Shown: positions 9,079 through 18,585, counted from the first letter of the stretch. The stretch: DNA of 64,000 nucleotides from Photobacterium ganghwense (GCF_003025595.1 NZ_PYMI01000002.1:620001-684000), one strand, 5' to 3'. Translations and numbers: made by a program. The notes: generated from the sequence alone by a model not told the origin.

Positions 9079-9837
9079 ATGCGTACTATAGTAACAAGGA
9101 TGTTACTTTCGACGGTCTTGTCTTTTGTTCTTATAGCCCCCTGTGTGGCTGCAAATTCATTATTACTTTGGCCAATCTATCCAACGATTACAGCAGATAA
9201 AAAAGCGACATCAGTTTGGATAGAAAATAAAGGCCGGGATGATGCCTATCTTCAAGTGCGGATATTTCGTTGGGAACAACATAATGGGCAGGATACGTAT
9301 ACCGTTCAAAACCAAGTCATCGCAACCCCACCTTTTGTTCAAATTCCAGGTGGGCAGAAACAATTAGTGAGGGTGCTGGTACAGGCCAATATCCCGGCTG
9401 GTCAGGAATCCGCATATCGAATCATCATTGATGAATTACCTCCTGCTCAACCACCAATGCAAGTTGAAGAAACAATGGCAATGGCCGTAAAAATCCGAAT
9501 GAGATACTCACTGCCGTTATTTATTTACGGTAACGGTTTAGCGGCAAAACCGACCATGAATGCAGACGAAGATCACTGGAAAGATCTCCAGGCACAGTTT
9601 GTTACTGAGAATAAAAAGGTATTCATAAGGATTACAAATCGTGGTTTACGTACGGTGAGGCTGGTTGATGTTCAGCTCGAAACGCCGGGGCTACAAACAA
9701 AACCATTAATGCCGGGGCTAGCGGGTTATATCATGCCGGGCCAGTTTAAACAGTGGCCGGTATCGCGTCCCATTTCCGCTAAACCCAGTATTAGTGCCAG
9801 CATTGAAGGGAAACGCTCTGCCATAGCTTTGTTATAA
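9079..9837 (+). CDS. Periplasmic pilus chaperone (PapD/CsuC-like)
   Basis: 252-residue chaperone with a signal peptide (residues 1-25, CVAA). It donates a beta-strand to pilins in the periplasm and delivers them to the usher. Hallmarks: WPIYPTI and ATSVWIENKGRDDAYLQVRIFRWEQ of the first Ig-like domain, then FVQIPGGQKQLVRV and the AYRIIIDELP strand that ends domain 1. Members of this archaic type carry the longer D-T-Y-V-Q-N-Q-V insert. It sits between the pilins and the usher, one base before the usher ATG. Confidence 0.93.
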   Translation: MRTIVTRMLLSTVLSFVLIAPCVAANSLLLWPIYPTITADKKATSVWIENKGRDDAYLQVRIFRWEQHNGQDTYTVQNQVIATPPFVQIPGGQKQLVRVLVQANIPAGQESAYRIIIDELPPAQPPMQVEETMAMAVKIRMRYSLPLFIYGNGLAAKPTMNADEDHWKDLQAQFVTENKKVFIRITNRGLRTVRLVDVQLETPGLQTKPLMPGLAGYIMPGQFKQWPVSRPISAKPSISASIEGKRSAIALL

Positions 9838-9838
9838 A

Positions 9839-12310
9839 ATGGCTGAATATTTTTTGATTTTGAAGAACAGCCTAAGCACCAGTCTGAAGCTCATTATTAA
9901 GGTCAGTTCGGGGGTAATTCTTAGCTTTTTTCACGCATCGGGTCACTGTGAACAAATGGCACTGCCGCTACAGAATTTGCCTGAACCGGAACACTACTCC
10001 GCAGAGTATTTTCAAAAGATGAATCTTAAATTGGAGCTGGTAATTAATCAGGTTGAAACAGGCGTGATCGTGGATGTGAAACGTAACGGACGCTCATATT
10101 TTATTGCTTCAGACGATTTGATTGCTGTCGGTGTTCTTGAGCAAGCTTTGCCTGATTCAGCGGGGATGAGATCGGCACTGCTGGACGTATCTAATTTGCC
10201 GGGAGTAAGTGTGAACTATCTTCAGCTCACACAGCAGTTAGCGATCAATGTGCCTGCTCACTGGTTACCGGTTCAGAATGTCTCGGCGCATGATGCTAAT
10301 CGGTTCCGTCCTGCACAATATGGCCGGGGAGGGCTGCTGAATTACTCTGTTTTTGGTTTGAGCGGCAATGAGACGCACCAAACAAATTTTTCCCTGAATC
10401 ATGATTTGCGAGCATTCTCAGAGCTGGGGGTGTTGACGACCACAGGGTTGTATCAATTTGTTGTTAATCACAATTCTACAGAGTTATCCGACAGTCAATA
10501 TACCCGTTTTGAGACACGCTATGAGTATGCGGATCAGGGGAGATTACTGCGTTTAGAGGCCGGTGACTTTATCGTCAGGCCACTGTCCTGGACGCAGCCT
10601 GCCCGCATGGCAGGGGTTCAGTTGTCACATGATTTTTCTATGAGACCTGATGTGGTAACCGCTCCGTTACCCGCGTTTTATGGGGAAACCACCGTTCCTA
10701 CCACGCTGGACTTGTTTGTGAACGGTCAGAAAACGGATTCGATAATGGTCGGAGCCGGGCCGTACGTTATCAATAATATTCCGATGATCTCCGGTGCTGG
10801 AGAAGCAACCGTGATTGTGACGGATGCCCAAGGGCGTCAAACGGCCATTACCACACCATTCTTTCTGTCCCCCCAGTTATTGAAGCCGGGTTATGCCTCT
10901 TACAACATTAGTCTTGGCGTACTGAGGGAAAATTATGGCAATGACTCAAATGACTACGGCGATGGTGCCCTGACGGCTGCATTGCGATTCGGATTAACAG
11001 AGCGTCTGACTGTTGAAACGCAAACGGAAATCACTGATAACCTGATGGTGTCTGGTGCAGGTGTGGTGATGAATGTTTTTGATTTGGGTACGGTCGATGC
11101 ATCGGTACGAGTGAGCAATGCTCATGACCGCGCTTATGCACATTCAATCGGTTATAGCTATCAATCCCGACGTTACAGCTTTGGTATTCGCACCCAGCAG
11201 GAAGAAGCCAGTTTCTCGACATTAGCGAGCACTGTTTTGCCAGCAGGTAACAATAAACCTGACTCTTTTCCCGATAAGCCAAAACGTGTCACTCAGGTCA
11301 ATGCGGGTGTTCGCCTAGGGGTGTGGGGATCGGTTTCTGGAGGTTACTTTGATATTCAGCAGCCTGATGCTCGCTCACGAACCCTGAATATCACTTACAG
11401 TTATCCCCTGCCGTTTAATATCAATATGTCACTGTCATTTAATCGTGATTTCGACGGTGAATCTGTTTCATTTGCGCAGTTTTCATTACCGCTCGGGACT
11501 GAAAACGGAAGTGTCGGGCTTACGGTTCGCAGGGAAGAAAAAGGCAATGTGAATGGCCGGTTAGGCTATAGTCGACTTGCGCCGTTAGATGGCGGCTGGG
11601 GGATTAGTCTTGCCCATGATCTCAATGAAAAACCTGACAATCGAAAGCAGGCCGACCTTACCTATCGAGCCTCCTGGGCTCAGTTTCGTACCGGGCTATC
11701 CGGAGTCAACGGTGAGTATGATAAGTATGCAGAATTCACGGGCTCGATTGCCCTAATGGACGGGACGTTATTTCCTGCTAATCAGGTGAGTGACAGCTTT
11801 GTCGTAATCAGTACCGATGGTTTCAGTGATATTCCGGTTAAGTATGAAAATCAGGTGGTTGGGTTGACTAATGATAATGGCTATTTACTCATTCCCTGGA
11901 CAACGGCCTATTACACCGCGAAGTATGAAATTGATCCCCTTAATTTGCCGGCCAATGCTCGGATTACAACCACAGAGCAGTTTGCATCTGTCTATGCCGG
12001 CTATGGTTACCTGATGCGCTTCCCCGTTAGTTTGCAGGTTGCGCTGAGCATGGTAGTTTTGGATTCACACGGCCAGTACCTCCCGCTAGGTACATATGGC
12101 GTTTCTGATACGGGGCTGTCCAGCCAAATTGGGTGGGATGGCTTTTCCTATTTCGAAGGGAGCAATCCCGGAGAGTTTATTACTTTTTATCCCCAGGATA
12201 GCTTACCTTGCCGAGTGGCCATCCAGTCTCTTTATCAACAATCAGGCCATGAGATACAAATGCTTGGTGAGCAAACCTGCGTAACTGAACATGGAGAGCG
12301 TTTGCAATGA
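9839..12310 (+). CDS. Outer membrane fimbrial usher (FimD/CsuD family)
   Basis: 823-residue outer-membrane pore that assembles and secretes the pilus. After an N-terminal signal (to about residue 40, HASGHCEQM) it shows the periplasmic N domain, a long beta-barrel with alternating SYNISLGVLRENYG...RFGLTERLTVETQTEI repeats, the internal plug (TTLDLFVNGQKTD, PYVINNIPMISGAGEATVIVTDAQGR) and C-terminal domains with LPCRVAIQSLYQQ. Starts one base after the chaperone stop and overlaps the tip gene by four bases (ATGA), so the operon is translated as a unit. Confidence 0.95.
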   Translation: MAEYFLILKNSLSTSLKLIIKVSSGVILSFFHASGHCEQMALPLQNLPEPEHYSAEYFQKMNLKLELVINQVETGVIVDVKRNGRSYFIASDDLIAVGVLEQALPDSAGMRSALLDVSNLPGVSVNYLQLTQQLAINVPAHWLPVQNVSAHDANRFRPAQYGRGGLLNYSVFGLSGNETHQTNFSLNHDLRAFSELGVLTTTGLYQFVVNHNSTELSDSQYTRFETRYEYADQGRLLRLEAGDFIVRPLSWTQPARMAGVQLSHDFSMRPDVVTAPLPAFYGETTVPTTLDLFVNGQKTDSIMVGAGPYVINNIPMISGAGEATVIVTDAQGRQTAITTPFFLSPQLLKPGYASYNISLGVLRENYGNDSNDYGDGALTAALRFGLTERLTVETQTEITDNLMVSGAGVVMNVFDLGTVDASVRVSNAHDRAYAHSIGYSYQSRRYSFGIRTQQEEASFSTLASTVLPAGNNKPDSFPDKPKRVTQVNAGVRLGVWGSVSGGYFDIQQPDARSRTLNITYSYPLPFNINMSLSFNRDFDGESVSFAQFSLPLGTENGSVGLTVRREEKGNVNGRLGYSRLAPLDGGWGISLAHDLNEKPDNRKQADLTYRASWAQFRTGLSGVNGEYDKYAEFTGSIALMDGTLFPANQVSDSFVVISTDGFSDIPVKYENQVVGLTNDNGYLLIPWTTAYYTAKYEIDPLNLPANARITTTEQFASVYAGYGYLMRFPVSLQVALSMVVLDSHGQYLPLGTYGVSDTGLSSQIGWDGFSYFEGSNPGEFITFYPQDSLPCRVAIQSLYQQSGHEIQMLGEQTCVTEHGERLQ

Positions 12311-13275
12311 CAGCTAGCCGAGTGTGTTGTGTTTGGTTATTACTGTTAATGGCAATGCCTGGCATAGCCTGTGAATTGACAGCTCCAACACCCCTTGTTC
12401 AGTTTGGTAGTGTCTCGTCACTGACAGTAAATACGGCACCGCAGCAAAGCTCCGCGCAGCCTCATGCGGGGATCACCTGTGATTTTGTTTCTGTTTTGTC
12501 GGTATTAAGCGGGGATAAAGTTTCAGTTAGGTTTACCAGTAATGGTGCCGGACAAATGAAAACTAAGGCGGACTCTGAATCGAGCCTTGCTTATCAGATT
12601 TTTGCGGACTCAGCCCTGAGCTTTAAGTACGAGTTTGATCAGACTTATAATTTCTTCGACGCTGGTTTGATCGAGCTATTTGATCTTTTTGGCAAATCGG
12701 CAGAGTTTCCGTTATATGTTCGCACCCAAGCAAACAGCAACCTGTCAGCAGGCGTATATACCGACCACATCACTGTTTCATGGGTGTGGGCCTACTGCGT
12801 GGTGAGTGTAGGCGAAATATGTATCGGTAGTAATAGCGGTTCGGCACAAAGTACCATTACCCTGGAACTGACAGTAACGCCTGATTGTATTATTACAGCA
12901 CCAGACCTTAATTTTGGTACTGCCCCACTTGTAGCCGGCTTTGATCCTGTTAACCAAACCATTTCGTTAACTTGTACTAAAGGCAGCGTGTATACCGTTG
13001 GACTAAGCGATGGGCAGAACAGTGTCAGTGGTCAACGCCGAATGGCTTTTGGCAGCGATTACCTGGCCTATGAAATTTATAAGTCTTCAGGGACGGATAG
13101 ATGGGGAAGTACAAACGGTGAACGGCGTGGTTCTGGTGATGCCGATGGTGGGGCGGGTTCCCCTGATGGAATAACACCACAGACATTTAATTACTCCGCT
13201 ACCATTTTAACTGATCAAGCTACTCCACCTCCTGGTATTTATACGGATTCCATTGTGGTTGATGTTCAGTTTTAA
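12307..13275 (+). CDS. Two-domain spore coat U protein, probable pilus tip adhesin (CsuE-like)
   Basis: 322-residue secreted protein with a signal peptide (cleavage near MPGIA-CE). It has two SCPU modules: an N-terminal domain (residues about 23-165) and a C-terminal donor-strand pilin domain (about 180-322, with PDCIITAPDLNFGTAPL, LTCTKGS and the final IYTDSIVVDVQF strand). This layout matches the tip adhesin of Csu pili, where the first domain binds surfaces. A Cys pair (AYCVVSVGEICIG) lies in the linker. Start overlaps the usher stop. Confidence 0.88.
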   Translation: MTASRVCCVWLLLLMAMPGIACELTAPTPLVQFGSVSSLTVNTAPQQSSAQPHAGITCDFVSVLSVLSGDKVSVRFTSNGAGQMKTKADSESSLAYQIFADSALSFKYEFDQTYNFFDAGLIELFDLFGKSAEFPLYVRTQANSNLSAGVYTDHITVSWVWAYCVVSVGEICIGSNSGSAQSTITLELTVTPDCIITAPDLNFGTAPLVAGFDPVNQTISLTCTKGSVYTVGLSDGQNSVSGQRRMAFGSDYLAYEIYKSSGTDRWGSTNGERRGSGDADGGAGSPDGITPQTFNYSATILTDQATPPPGIYTDSIVVDVQF

Positions 13276-13379
13276 GGCCCTTTATGACAACACAGCTGAC
13301 TTTTGTTTGAATTTAAAGTGAGTGCAGCTGTACCTGAAGTGTTGAATGTTTGCTTTTTCGTGCAAAAGTTATCCTTCGA

Positions 13380-13419
13380 TTCTTAAAACTGTGAGGTCGA
13401 GCGTTTTAAGAACTTTTCC
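13380..13419 (+). terminator. Inverted repeat after pilus operon, possible terminator
   Basis: Perfect 10-bp stem TTCTTAAAAC / GTTTTAAGAA, loop of 13, followed by CTTTTCC. The stem is AT-rich, so termination would be weak. Confidence 0.45.
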
Positions 13420-13530
13420 GAATGTTAAAAATGTGAATAATAGCTGCGAGGCTTGTTGCATATTAGGTTGTTATGTAATGGCTTGAGTTTATTTTTAGAG
13501 TCTATTTCATGACAATTTAGGATGTGATGA

Positions 13531-14079
13531 ATGAAAAAGTTTACGGCTGTATCTGCACTGCTGTTTCTAATGTCTGGTTGTGCCAGCAATGATATTGAGA
13601 CTGTTGTGAATGATGGTATTAATGGCGCAATTAACGGTGTATTTGGATCATCACAAAAAGCAATAACAGCGAAAACGAATCTACCAAGCTCGGGAACGGA
13701 AAAATCGTATTCTGTCAACTCTGAGAGAATAAATATTCTAGCGGCGGAAAAAACCTCCCGTGATTATGGTGCGATCAAAGTTGTCAAACAGGGAAAAAAC
13801 CCCAAAGGACAGACCAGGCTAGCGATGGATTACTGCGCGCATCCAGGGGTTGGAAAAGTTGCATGTGGTGGGTATTTATATCAGGTATCTCCGGATGGTT
13901 GGTTAGTCTCCAAGAGCATCAGTTTTGGCTCGGCTGATTACCATAATGAAATCGTAATCCCGGCGGGGAGCTACTATATGAAAGTTTCCAGTAATGGGAT
14001 GGGGAAAGAATCATATACGACAGGGGTTTTCACAATATCGCCTTACAAAACCTCATATGTGCAGCTTGAACTGGAATAA
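13531..14079 (+). CDS. Lipoprotein of unknown function
   Basis: 182-residue protein with a lipoprotein signal: lipobox LMSGC places the lipidated Cys at 17. The mature part is Ser/Asn-rich at first, then a compact C-terminal part with Cys at CAHPGVGKVACGG and ISPYKTSYVQLELE. I do not recognise a family. It lies downstream of the pilus operon behind a weak hairpin, with its own ribosome site (AGGATG) and terminator, so it may be an independent unit. Likely anchored to the envelope. Confidence 0.75.
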   Translation: MKKFTAVSALLFLMSGCASNDIETVVNDGINGAINGVFGSSQKAITAKTNLPSSGTEKSYSVNSERINILAAEKTSRDYGAIKVVKQGKNPKGQTRLAMDYCAHPGVGKVACGGYLYQVSPDGWLVSKSISFGSADYHNEIVIPAGSYYMKVSSNGMGKESYTTGVFTISPYKTSYVQLELE

Positions 14080-14116
14080 TCCAATCGTCTGAGTTTTATC
14101 TGGCAATGGATATAAC

Positions 14117-14151
14117 AAGCCCGCTAATACAATAAACCGGCGGGCTTTTTA
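14117..14151 (+). terminator. Rho-independent terminator after lipoprotein
   Basis: Stem AAGCCCGC / GCGGGCTT with a 15-base loop and a run of T (positions 14146-14150). Confidence 0.85.
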
Positions 14152-14176
14152 TTGGTTTGTTACCCAGAAGTGACGG

Positions 14177-14935
14177 TCACTTCGTTTTTGTTTGTTCCTT
14201 CTTGTAGTCTGCTACCAATTTATCGAGAAAATCACCAAGTAGCTGATTCATGCGTGTCGTGTCGTAAGCCAGTATTTCTGCCGGCATCTGGACAAAACGT
14301 GCCGGAGAGCGGGCGGTTTCCTGCTGACAAAAAACTGGTGCGTCGTGCTCAATCAGTGGCTGCAGCTGTTCCTGCAGAAATTCCAGATGACACTGAAAGC
14401 CATAAACCAGGTTGGAGTAGCGAACAATCTGTCGTGGGCAGCCTTCGCTGGTGGCCAGTATCTGGCTGTCAGCAGTCAGCCCCGGCATGTCGTTGTGCCA
14501 GTGGCCGACTAATTCTTCTGCCTTGAAGGTGGAGAGCTTGGGATCTGATTGCCCTTGATCCGACAGTCTGACAGGGAAGTAGCCGATTTCTTTCTCCGGG
14601 CTGGCTGAGTACGTTGCGCCAAGCGCTTCACCGATCAGTTGCGCGCCTAAACAAACGCCCACGACAGCTTTTTGCCTGCTGATTGCGTCACGAATCAGTC
14701 GCTGTTCGGCGTAAGTGTCAAAGTGTGGGCATTCATCTTGGGATGTGGCAGGGTTTTGAGGTCCTCCCAGGACGATTAACAGATCAAAACGACTTTGAGT
14801 CTCGTTATCTAAATCTGGCAGCGGCTCACTCAGATAGACCCGACTGGTAGACACGGTGTACTGGTGCTTCTGCGCCCACAGGCTAAAATAGCCTGGCCCT
14901 TCAAATGACTCGTGAATGATAAAATGAATGTGCAT
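14177..14935 (-). CDS. Class I glutamine amidotransferase-like protein
   Basis: 252-residue GATase1-domain protein. The catalytic triad is present: Cys95 in GVCLGAQL, and His183 with Glu185 in FQCHLEF. Stand-alone enzymes of this type (GMP synthase-like, YfeJ/gamma-glutamyl-type) act on small glutamine or gamma-glutamyl substrates; the true substrate is not visible. Start chosen at 14935 because AGAGAGG lies just upstream; an extra 15 codons further upstream have no family likeness. Divergent from the AraC gene. Confidence 0.88.
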   Translation of the reverse strand: MHIHFIIHESFEGPGYFSLWAQKHQYTVSTSRVYLSEPLPDLDNETQSRFDLLIVLGGPQNPATSQDECPHFDTYAEQRLIRDAISRQKAVVGVCLGAQLIGEALGATYSASPEKEIGYFPVRLSDQGQSDPKLSTFKAEELVGHWHNDMPGLTADSQILATSEGCPRQIVRYSNLVYGFQCHLEFLQEQLQPLIEHDAPVFCQQETARSPARFVQMPAEILAYDTTRMNQLLGDFLDKLVADYKKEQTKTK

Positions 14936-15015
14936 ATTGGCCTCTCTGCTTTGAAAACAAAGACATGTTACAATTTGCACTTGATGTCCGTATAAGGCTG
15001 TAAAGACACTAAACC

Positions 15016-15936
15016 ATGCTAACCCGCCAAGATGTGCCCGCGAATGAATTTATAGCCAGCCAACCCGATCAGGTTGTGTGGGCCAAAGTGATAGGGATGC
15101 CGAAAGGCTGGGTAGACAGTTGGCATCACCATACCTGGCATCAATTGATTTTTCCGGTAAAAGGGGTCGTGCAGACTCAAGCAACAGATGTAACCTCAGT
15201 TATAAAATCAGCACAAATAACAGAAGCAACAAAAGCGACTGAAGCCGCCGGGTGCTATTCACCTTTATCTTCATATCTGCAACAGAAACGGCAATTTCTG
15301 GTGCCGCATACGTCGGCGCTGTTTGTTCCGGCAGGGGTTCGTCATGAGTCAGTGGCGCTGACAGAAACACGCTTTATTGGCTTGTATATTAATCCGTCGT
15401 TTGGTCGCCGCTACAGTGATCGACTAAAACCAGTTTCGATGACGCCGTTTTTGAAGTCGCTGATTCTGCTATTACATCAGGAATGCCAGAAGTGGGACAA
15501 CGGGTTACACTCTCAGAACGATGAAGAACGCGATAAGCGGCTGCGTTTACTGGATGTGCTGTATGATCAGGTTCATCAGGAAGAGTCATATTCCTACAGT
15601 TTGCTCATCCCCCAAGACAGGCGAATCAGACAGATTTTTGACCAGTTAACTGACGCCCCTTCTCTGGACTGGTCGTTGGCCAAATGGGGGGCGGTTGTTG
15701 GCGCCTCAGAGCGGACACTGTCTCGTCTTTTTGTTAAAGAATTCAATACTTCTTTTGCCCTGTGGCGACAGCAGCTGCGTCTGATTTATTCCTTATCCTT
15801 GCTAGATGCCGGTGTGCCGGTACAGGCTGTTGCACATCAGGTCGGGTATCAGAATGACTCATCCTACATCAAAGCATTTAAGATCCGATTTGGAATAACC
15901 CCCGGCCAGTTTTGTCAGTCGTCTGAGGTAATGTGA
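15016..15936 (+). CDS. AraC-family regulator with cupin sensor
   Basis: 306-residue transcription factor. The N-terminal cupin begins with SWHHHTWHQLIFPVKG, and two C-terminal helix-turn-helix motifs (LAKWGAVVGASERTLSRLF and VQAVAHQVGYQNDSSYIKAFKIRFGITPGQF) are clear. An insert of Thr/Ala-rich low complexity (about residues 55-80) breaks the cupin, with codons running ACAGAAGCAACAAAAGCGAC. It ends 22 bases inside the convergent MocR gene. It starts 80 bases from the divergent amidotransferase start and may regulate it. Confidence 0.9.
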   Translation: MLTRQDVPANEFIASQPDQVVWAKVIGMPKGWVDSWHHHTWHQLIFPVKGVVQTQATDVTSVIKSAQITEATKATEAAGCYSPLSSYLQQKRQFLVPHTSALFVPAGVRHESVALTETRFIGLYINPSFGRRYSDRLKPVSMTPFLKSLILLLHQECQKWDNGLHSQNDEERDKRLRLLDVLYDQVHQEESYSYSLLIPQDRRIRQIFDQLTDAPSLDWSLAKWGAVVGASERTLSRLFVKEFNTSFALWRQQLRLIYSLSLLDAGVPVQAVAHQVGYQNDSSYIKAFKIRFGITPGQFCQSSEVM

Positions 15937-17351
15937 CGTCGAATAATCGCGATCAGTGTCTGCAATTCTTCTTTGACCGCCTCATTGAGCGGATATCCGA
16001 TATTAATCCGGAGACAATCCTGATAGAGCGAGAGCGAAGTAAACAACGGCCCAAGGCGAATGTCGACCTTGTGTTTTTGGAGATCCTGCTCCATTGCCTT
16101 TACATCCAGCCCCGGGATTTGTAACCAGAGTACAATGCCGCCTTGCGGTTGGCTGATACGGCTGTTTTTCGGCAGGTGCTGGCGAAGGAAGTCGCTGTAT
16201 CGCTGCTTTTGGCCTAAAAGCTGAATCTGTTTTTTCCTGAGCAGACGAGTGTAGGCCCCGGTTTCGATAGCATCTGCAATCGCCAGCTGGATTTGAGTGG
16301 CAACGCCAAACGATCCGGCAGAAAATTTAGCCAGATATATTTCAAGATACCTTCCCGGCAGACACCAGCCCAACCGGTAGCTAGGTGACAAGGTTTTAGA
16401 CACCGACCCACACCACAGAATATACCCCTCGTCGTCATAATATTTGGCTGGCAGAACAAACTCACCCATGTGCGATAACTCTAGGTAGACATCGTCTTCA
16501 ATAATGGGGGTTTGGTAGTGATTCGCGAGTTTTGCTAGGTGCTTTTTTTGCTCAACGGACATGGTAATGCCCTGCGGATTCATAAATGTTGTGCTGAACA
16601 GCCCCGCCTGAACATTTCCCGCTTTCAGATGAAATTCCAACTGTGCCAAGTCAATGCCTTCGTCCAATGACGGGATTTCGACAATGTTCAGTGACATTTG
16701 CGCCAGCAACTCCAGCAGGCCATTGAAACAGGGGGAGTTGATGGCTACGGCATCACCAGGCCGGGTACAGGTTTCCAGCGCGGCTTTGATTGCCGACAGA
16801 CAGCCATGGCTGATGACCAGCTCTCCAGCCTGAAAAGGAAAGCCTTGCTGGGTAAAGTGGTTGGCCAGTGCCTGACGCAGTGAGATTTCGCCCTGATAGT
16901 CGGGGTAGCGGGACAATCGGTCGCCGATCCGTCTTATCGCACGGCGAAAGCTGGTTTCCATTTCACGTACCGCCTGCTCATCCAGTGGAGAAAACGAGAC
17001 GCCGAGAGGACCATGTTCAAAGACGGTTTGTGCCGGTTTTGGGGTGGAGACCTGGCTGACAAACTGGCTCCATTGCGGATAGGGATGCGACGAATCTTGG
17101 GGTAATTCGGCTGAGGAGATGTAAAAGCCAGACTGAGGACGGGCTGAAATCCAACCCAATGACTTGAGTTCTTCATAACAGCTGACAGCCGTCGAGATGC
17201 TGACCTGCTGTTGTCGGGCAAACTGACGAAGCGAGGGCATGCGGGTTCCCGGCTTTAAGCGTCCGGCATGAATATCGGCAACAAACTTGTTAGCTAACTG
17301 CTTGTATCTCGGTGACTTTGCGCCTGATTGTTCATTCATTACGTCACTCAT
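15915..17351 (-). CDS. MocR/GntR-family regulator with aminotransferase domain
   Basis: 478-residue fusion of an N-terminal GntR winged helix (about residues 15-80, RYKQLANKFVADIHAGRLKPGTRMPSLRQFARQQQVSISTAV) to a class-I aminotransferase domain. The PLP lysine is in the SVSKT motif (residue 319), and the earlier GVSFS/DYQGEISLRQALANH and NPQGITMS blocks are intact. Start placed at 17351; two other methionines are nearby. The gene is divergent from the EamA transporter 234 bases away, a usual arrangement for a regulator and its exporter. It overlaps the convergent AraC gene by 22 bases. Confidence 0.9.
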   Translation of the reverse strand: MSDVMNEQSGAKSPRYKQLANKFVADIHAGRLKPGTRMPSLRQFARQQQVSISTAVSCYEELKSLGWISARPQSGFYISSAELPQDSSHPYPQWSQFVSQVSTPKPAQTVFEHGPLGVSFSPLDEQAVREMETSFRRAIRRIGDRLSRYPDYQGEISLRQALANHFTQQGFPFQAGELVISHGCLSAIKAALETCTRPGDAVAINSPCFNGLLELLAQMSLNIVEIPSLDEGIDLAQLEFHLKAGNVQAGLFSTTFMNPQGITMSVEQKKHLAKLANHYQTPIIEDDVYLELSHMGEFVLPAKYYDDEGYILWCGSVSKTLSPSYRLGWCLPGRYLEIYLAKFSAGSFGVATQIQLAIADAIETGAYTRLLRKKQIQLLGQKQRYSDFLRQHLPKNSRISQPQGGIVLWLQIPGLDVKAMEQDLQKHKVDIRLGPLFTSLSLYQDCLRINIGYPLNEAVKEELQTLIAIIRRHITSDD

Positions 17352-17584
17352 CACGTGTTTTATCCCTATCTCATCATGCTTGCTTTGGCGTGTTTTTTGC
17401 CGCGTGCCTGGTAGCGGCAACCAGTGTGCTGCCCGTTTGTTGTCATGGAAGTACATCCTGGTTTTAGTTCACGGTTTAGCAACTGTACTGGTTTTGTTTT
17501 TAAAAATTGTATCTGTACCGGTTGATATGAACAAGCCACACTACCGTTATTCCAACAATAAAAATGCAGAGAAAGGGAGGGAGT

Positions 17585-18568
17585 ATGGCTCGTAAAGATT
17601 TAGGTTTGGTGGTGTTGGTAATGCTGATATGGGGGTTCAACTTCTCCATGATCAAAATGGGGGTGACAGATGTTGATCCTTTACTGGTGGTGGCCGCGCG
17701 TTTTTCGTTGGCCGTGTTTCCAATCATCTTTTTTATTCCCAAGCCAGATGTCTCGTGGCGGTATTTATTCAGCTACGGTGTGGTGTTTGGTGTGGGTGTC
17801 TGGGGAATGGCGTCGTGGTCAATCACGGCCGGCGTTTCTTCTGGCATGACATCGGTACTTCTTCAGTCCAACGTGCTGTTCAGTATTTTGGTTGGGGTTC
17901 TCGTCTACAAAGAGTCCATGAGTCGTAACAAGGCGATTGGAAGCGTATTGGCGATGGCGGGATTGGTGATATCCATTATCGGGACTCAGGGGAATATCAC
18001 CCCATTTGGTCTGGCACTGGTATTAATGGCCAGTATCTCCTGGCCCATCGTCAGCATGATAGTGAAGAAAGCCAATGTGAAACAGGTTTTTGCTTTTAAT
18101 GTGTGGGGGATGCTGTTTGCGCCGCTGCCGTTGGTCGGGCTCAGCATCGGATTAAACGGTACTGACGTTCTGGTTCAAGCCTACCAGGCGTGGGATGGTT
18201 CGACGACAGTGGCTGTGTTGTTTCAGGCTTACCCGACCACCTTGTTTGGTTACTGGTTGTGGAACAGGATGCTGCTGAAATATCCGATGAGCACAGTGGT
18301 ACCGCTGAACTTATTGGTGCCGGTGTTTGGTGTGCTCAGTGGCTGGCTGATCTATGACGAGGTGTTGTCGGTAACACAAATTGCGGCGTCGTGCGTGTTC
18401 CTGGCCGGTATTCTGTTGATCACCCTTAAGCCAAAAGCAGCAAGGACTGTTCCGGCTAAAACGGATGACGACATGGCTACTTATAACAAGGCTAGTTATG
18501 ACAGAGCTAGTTATGACAAAGTCAGTTGCGACAAGACCAGCCTGGCGCAAGCCATCGCCCGTGATTAA
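17585..18568 (+). CDS. EamA/DMT-family transporter with C-terminal repeat tail
   Basis: 327-residue inner-membrane drug/metabolite transporter with ten predicted membrane helices (two EamA repeats; first GFNFSMIKMGVTDVDPLLVVAARF, second around LALVLMASISWPIVSMI). The start at 17585 is set by the AGGGAGGGAG site; a start 21 bases upstream is possible. The C-terminal 30 residues are hydrophilic and made of K-A-S-Y-D-like pentads (coding repeat at 18473-18540), probably facing the cytoplasm. The divergent MocR protein probably controls it. Confidence 0.88.
   Translation: MARKDLGLVVLVMLIWGFNFSMIKMGVTDVDPLLVVAARFSLAVFPIIFFIPKPDVSWRYLFSYGVVFGVGVWGMASWSITAGVSSGMTSVLLQSNVLFSILVGVLVYKESMSRNKAIGSVLAMAGLVISIIGTQGNITPFGLALVLMASISWPIVSMIVKKANVKQVFAFNVWGMLFAPLPLVGLSIGLNGTDVLVQAYQAWDGSTTVAVLFQAYPTTLFGYWLWNRMLLKYPMSTVVPLNLLVPVFGVLSGWLIYDEVLSVTQIAASCVFLAGILLITLKPKAARTVPAKTDDDMATYNKASYDRASYDKVSCDKTSLAQAIARD
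18473..18540 (+). repeat. 15-bp tandem repeat in the EamA coding end
   Basis: About four and a half 15-base units (consensus AAAGCTAGTTATGAC) encoding (K/R)-A-S-Y-D pentads. The best copies are 18488-18502 and 18503-18517. Confidence 0.85.
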
Positions 18569-18585
18569 GCAATGTATAACTGAGC

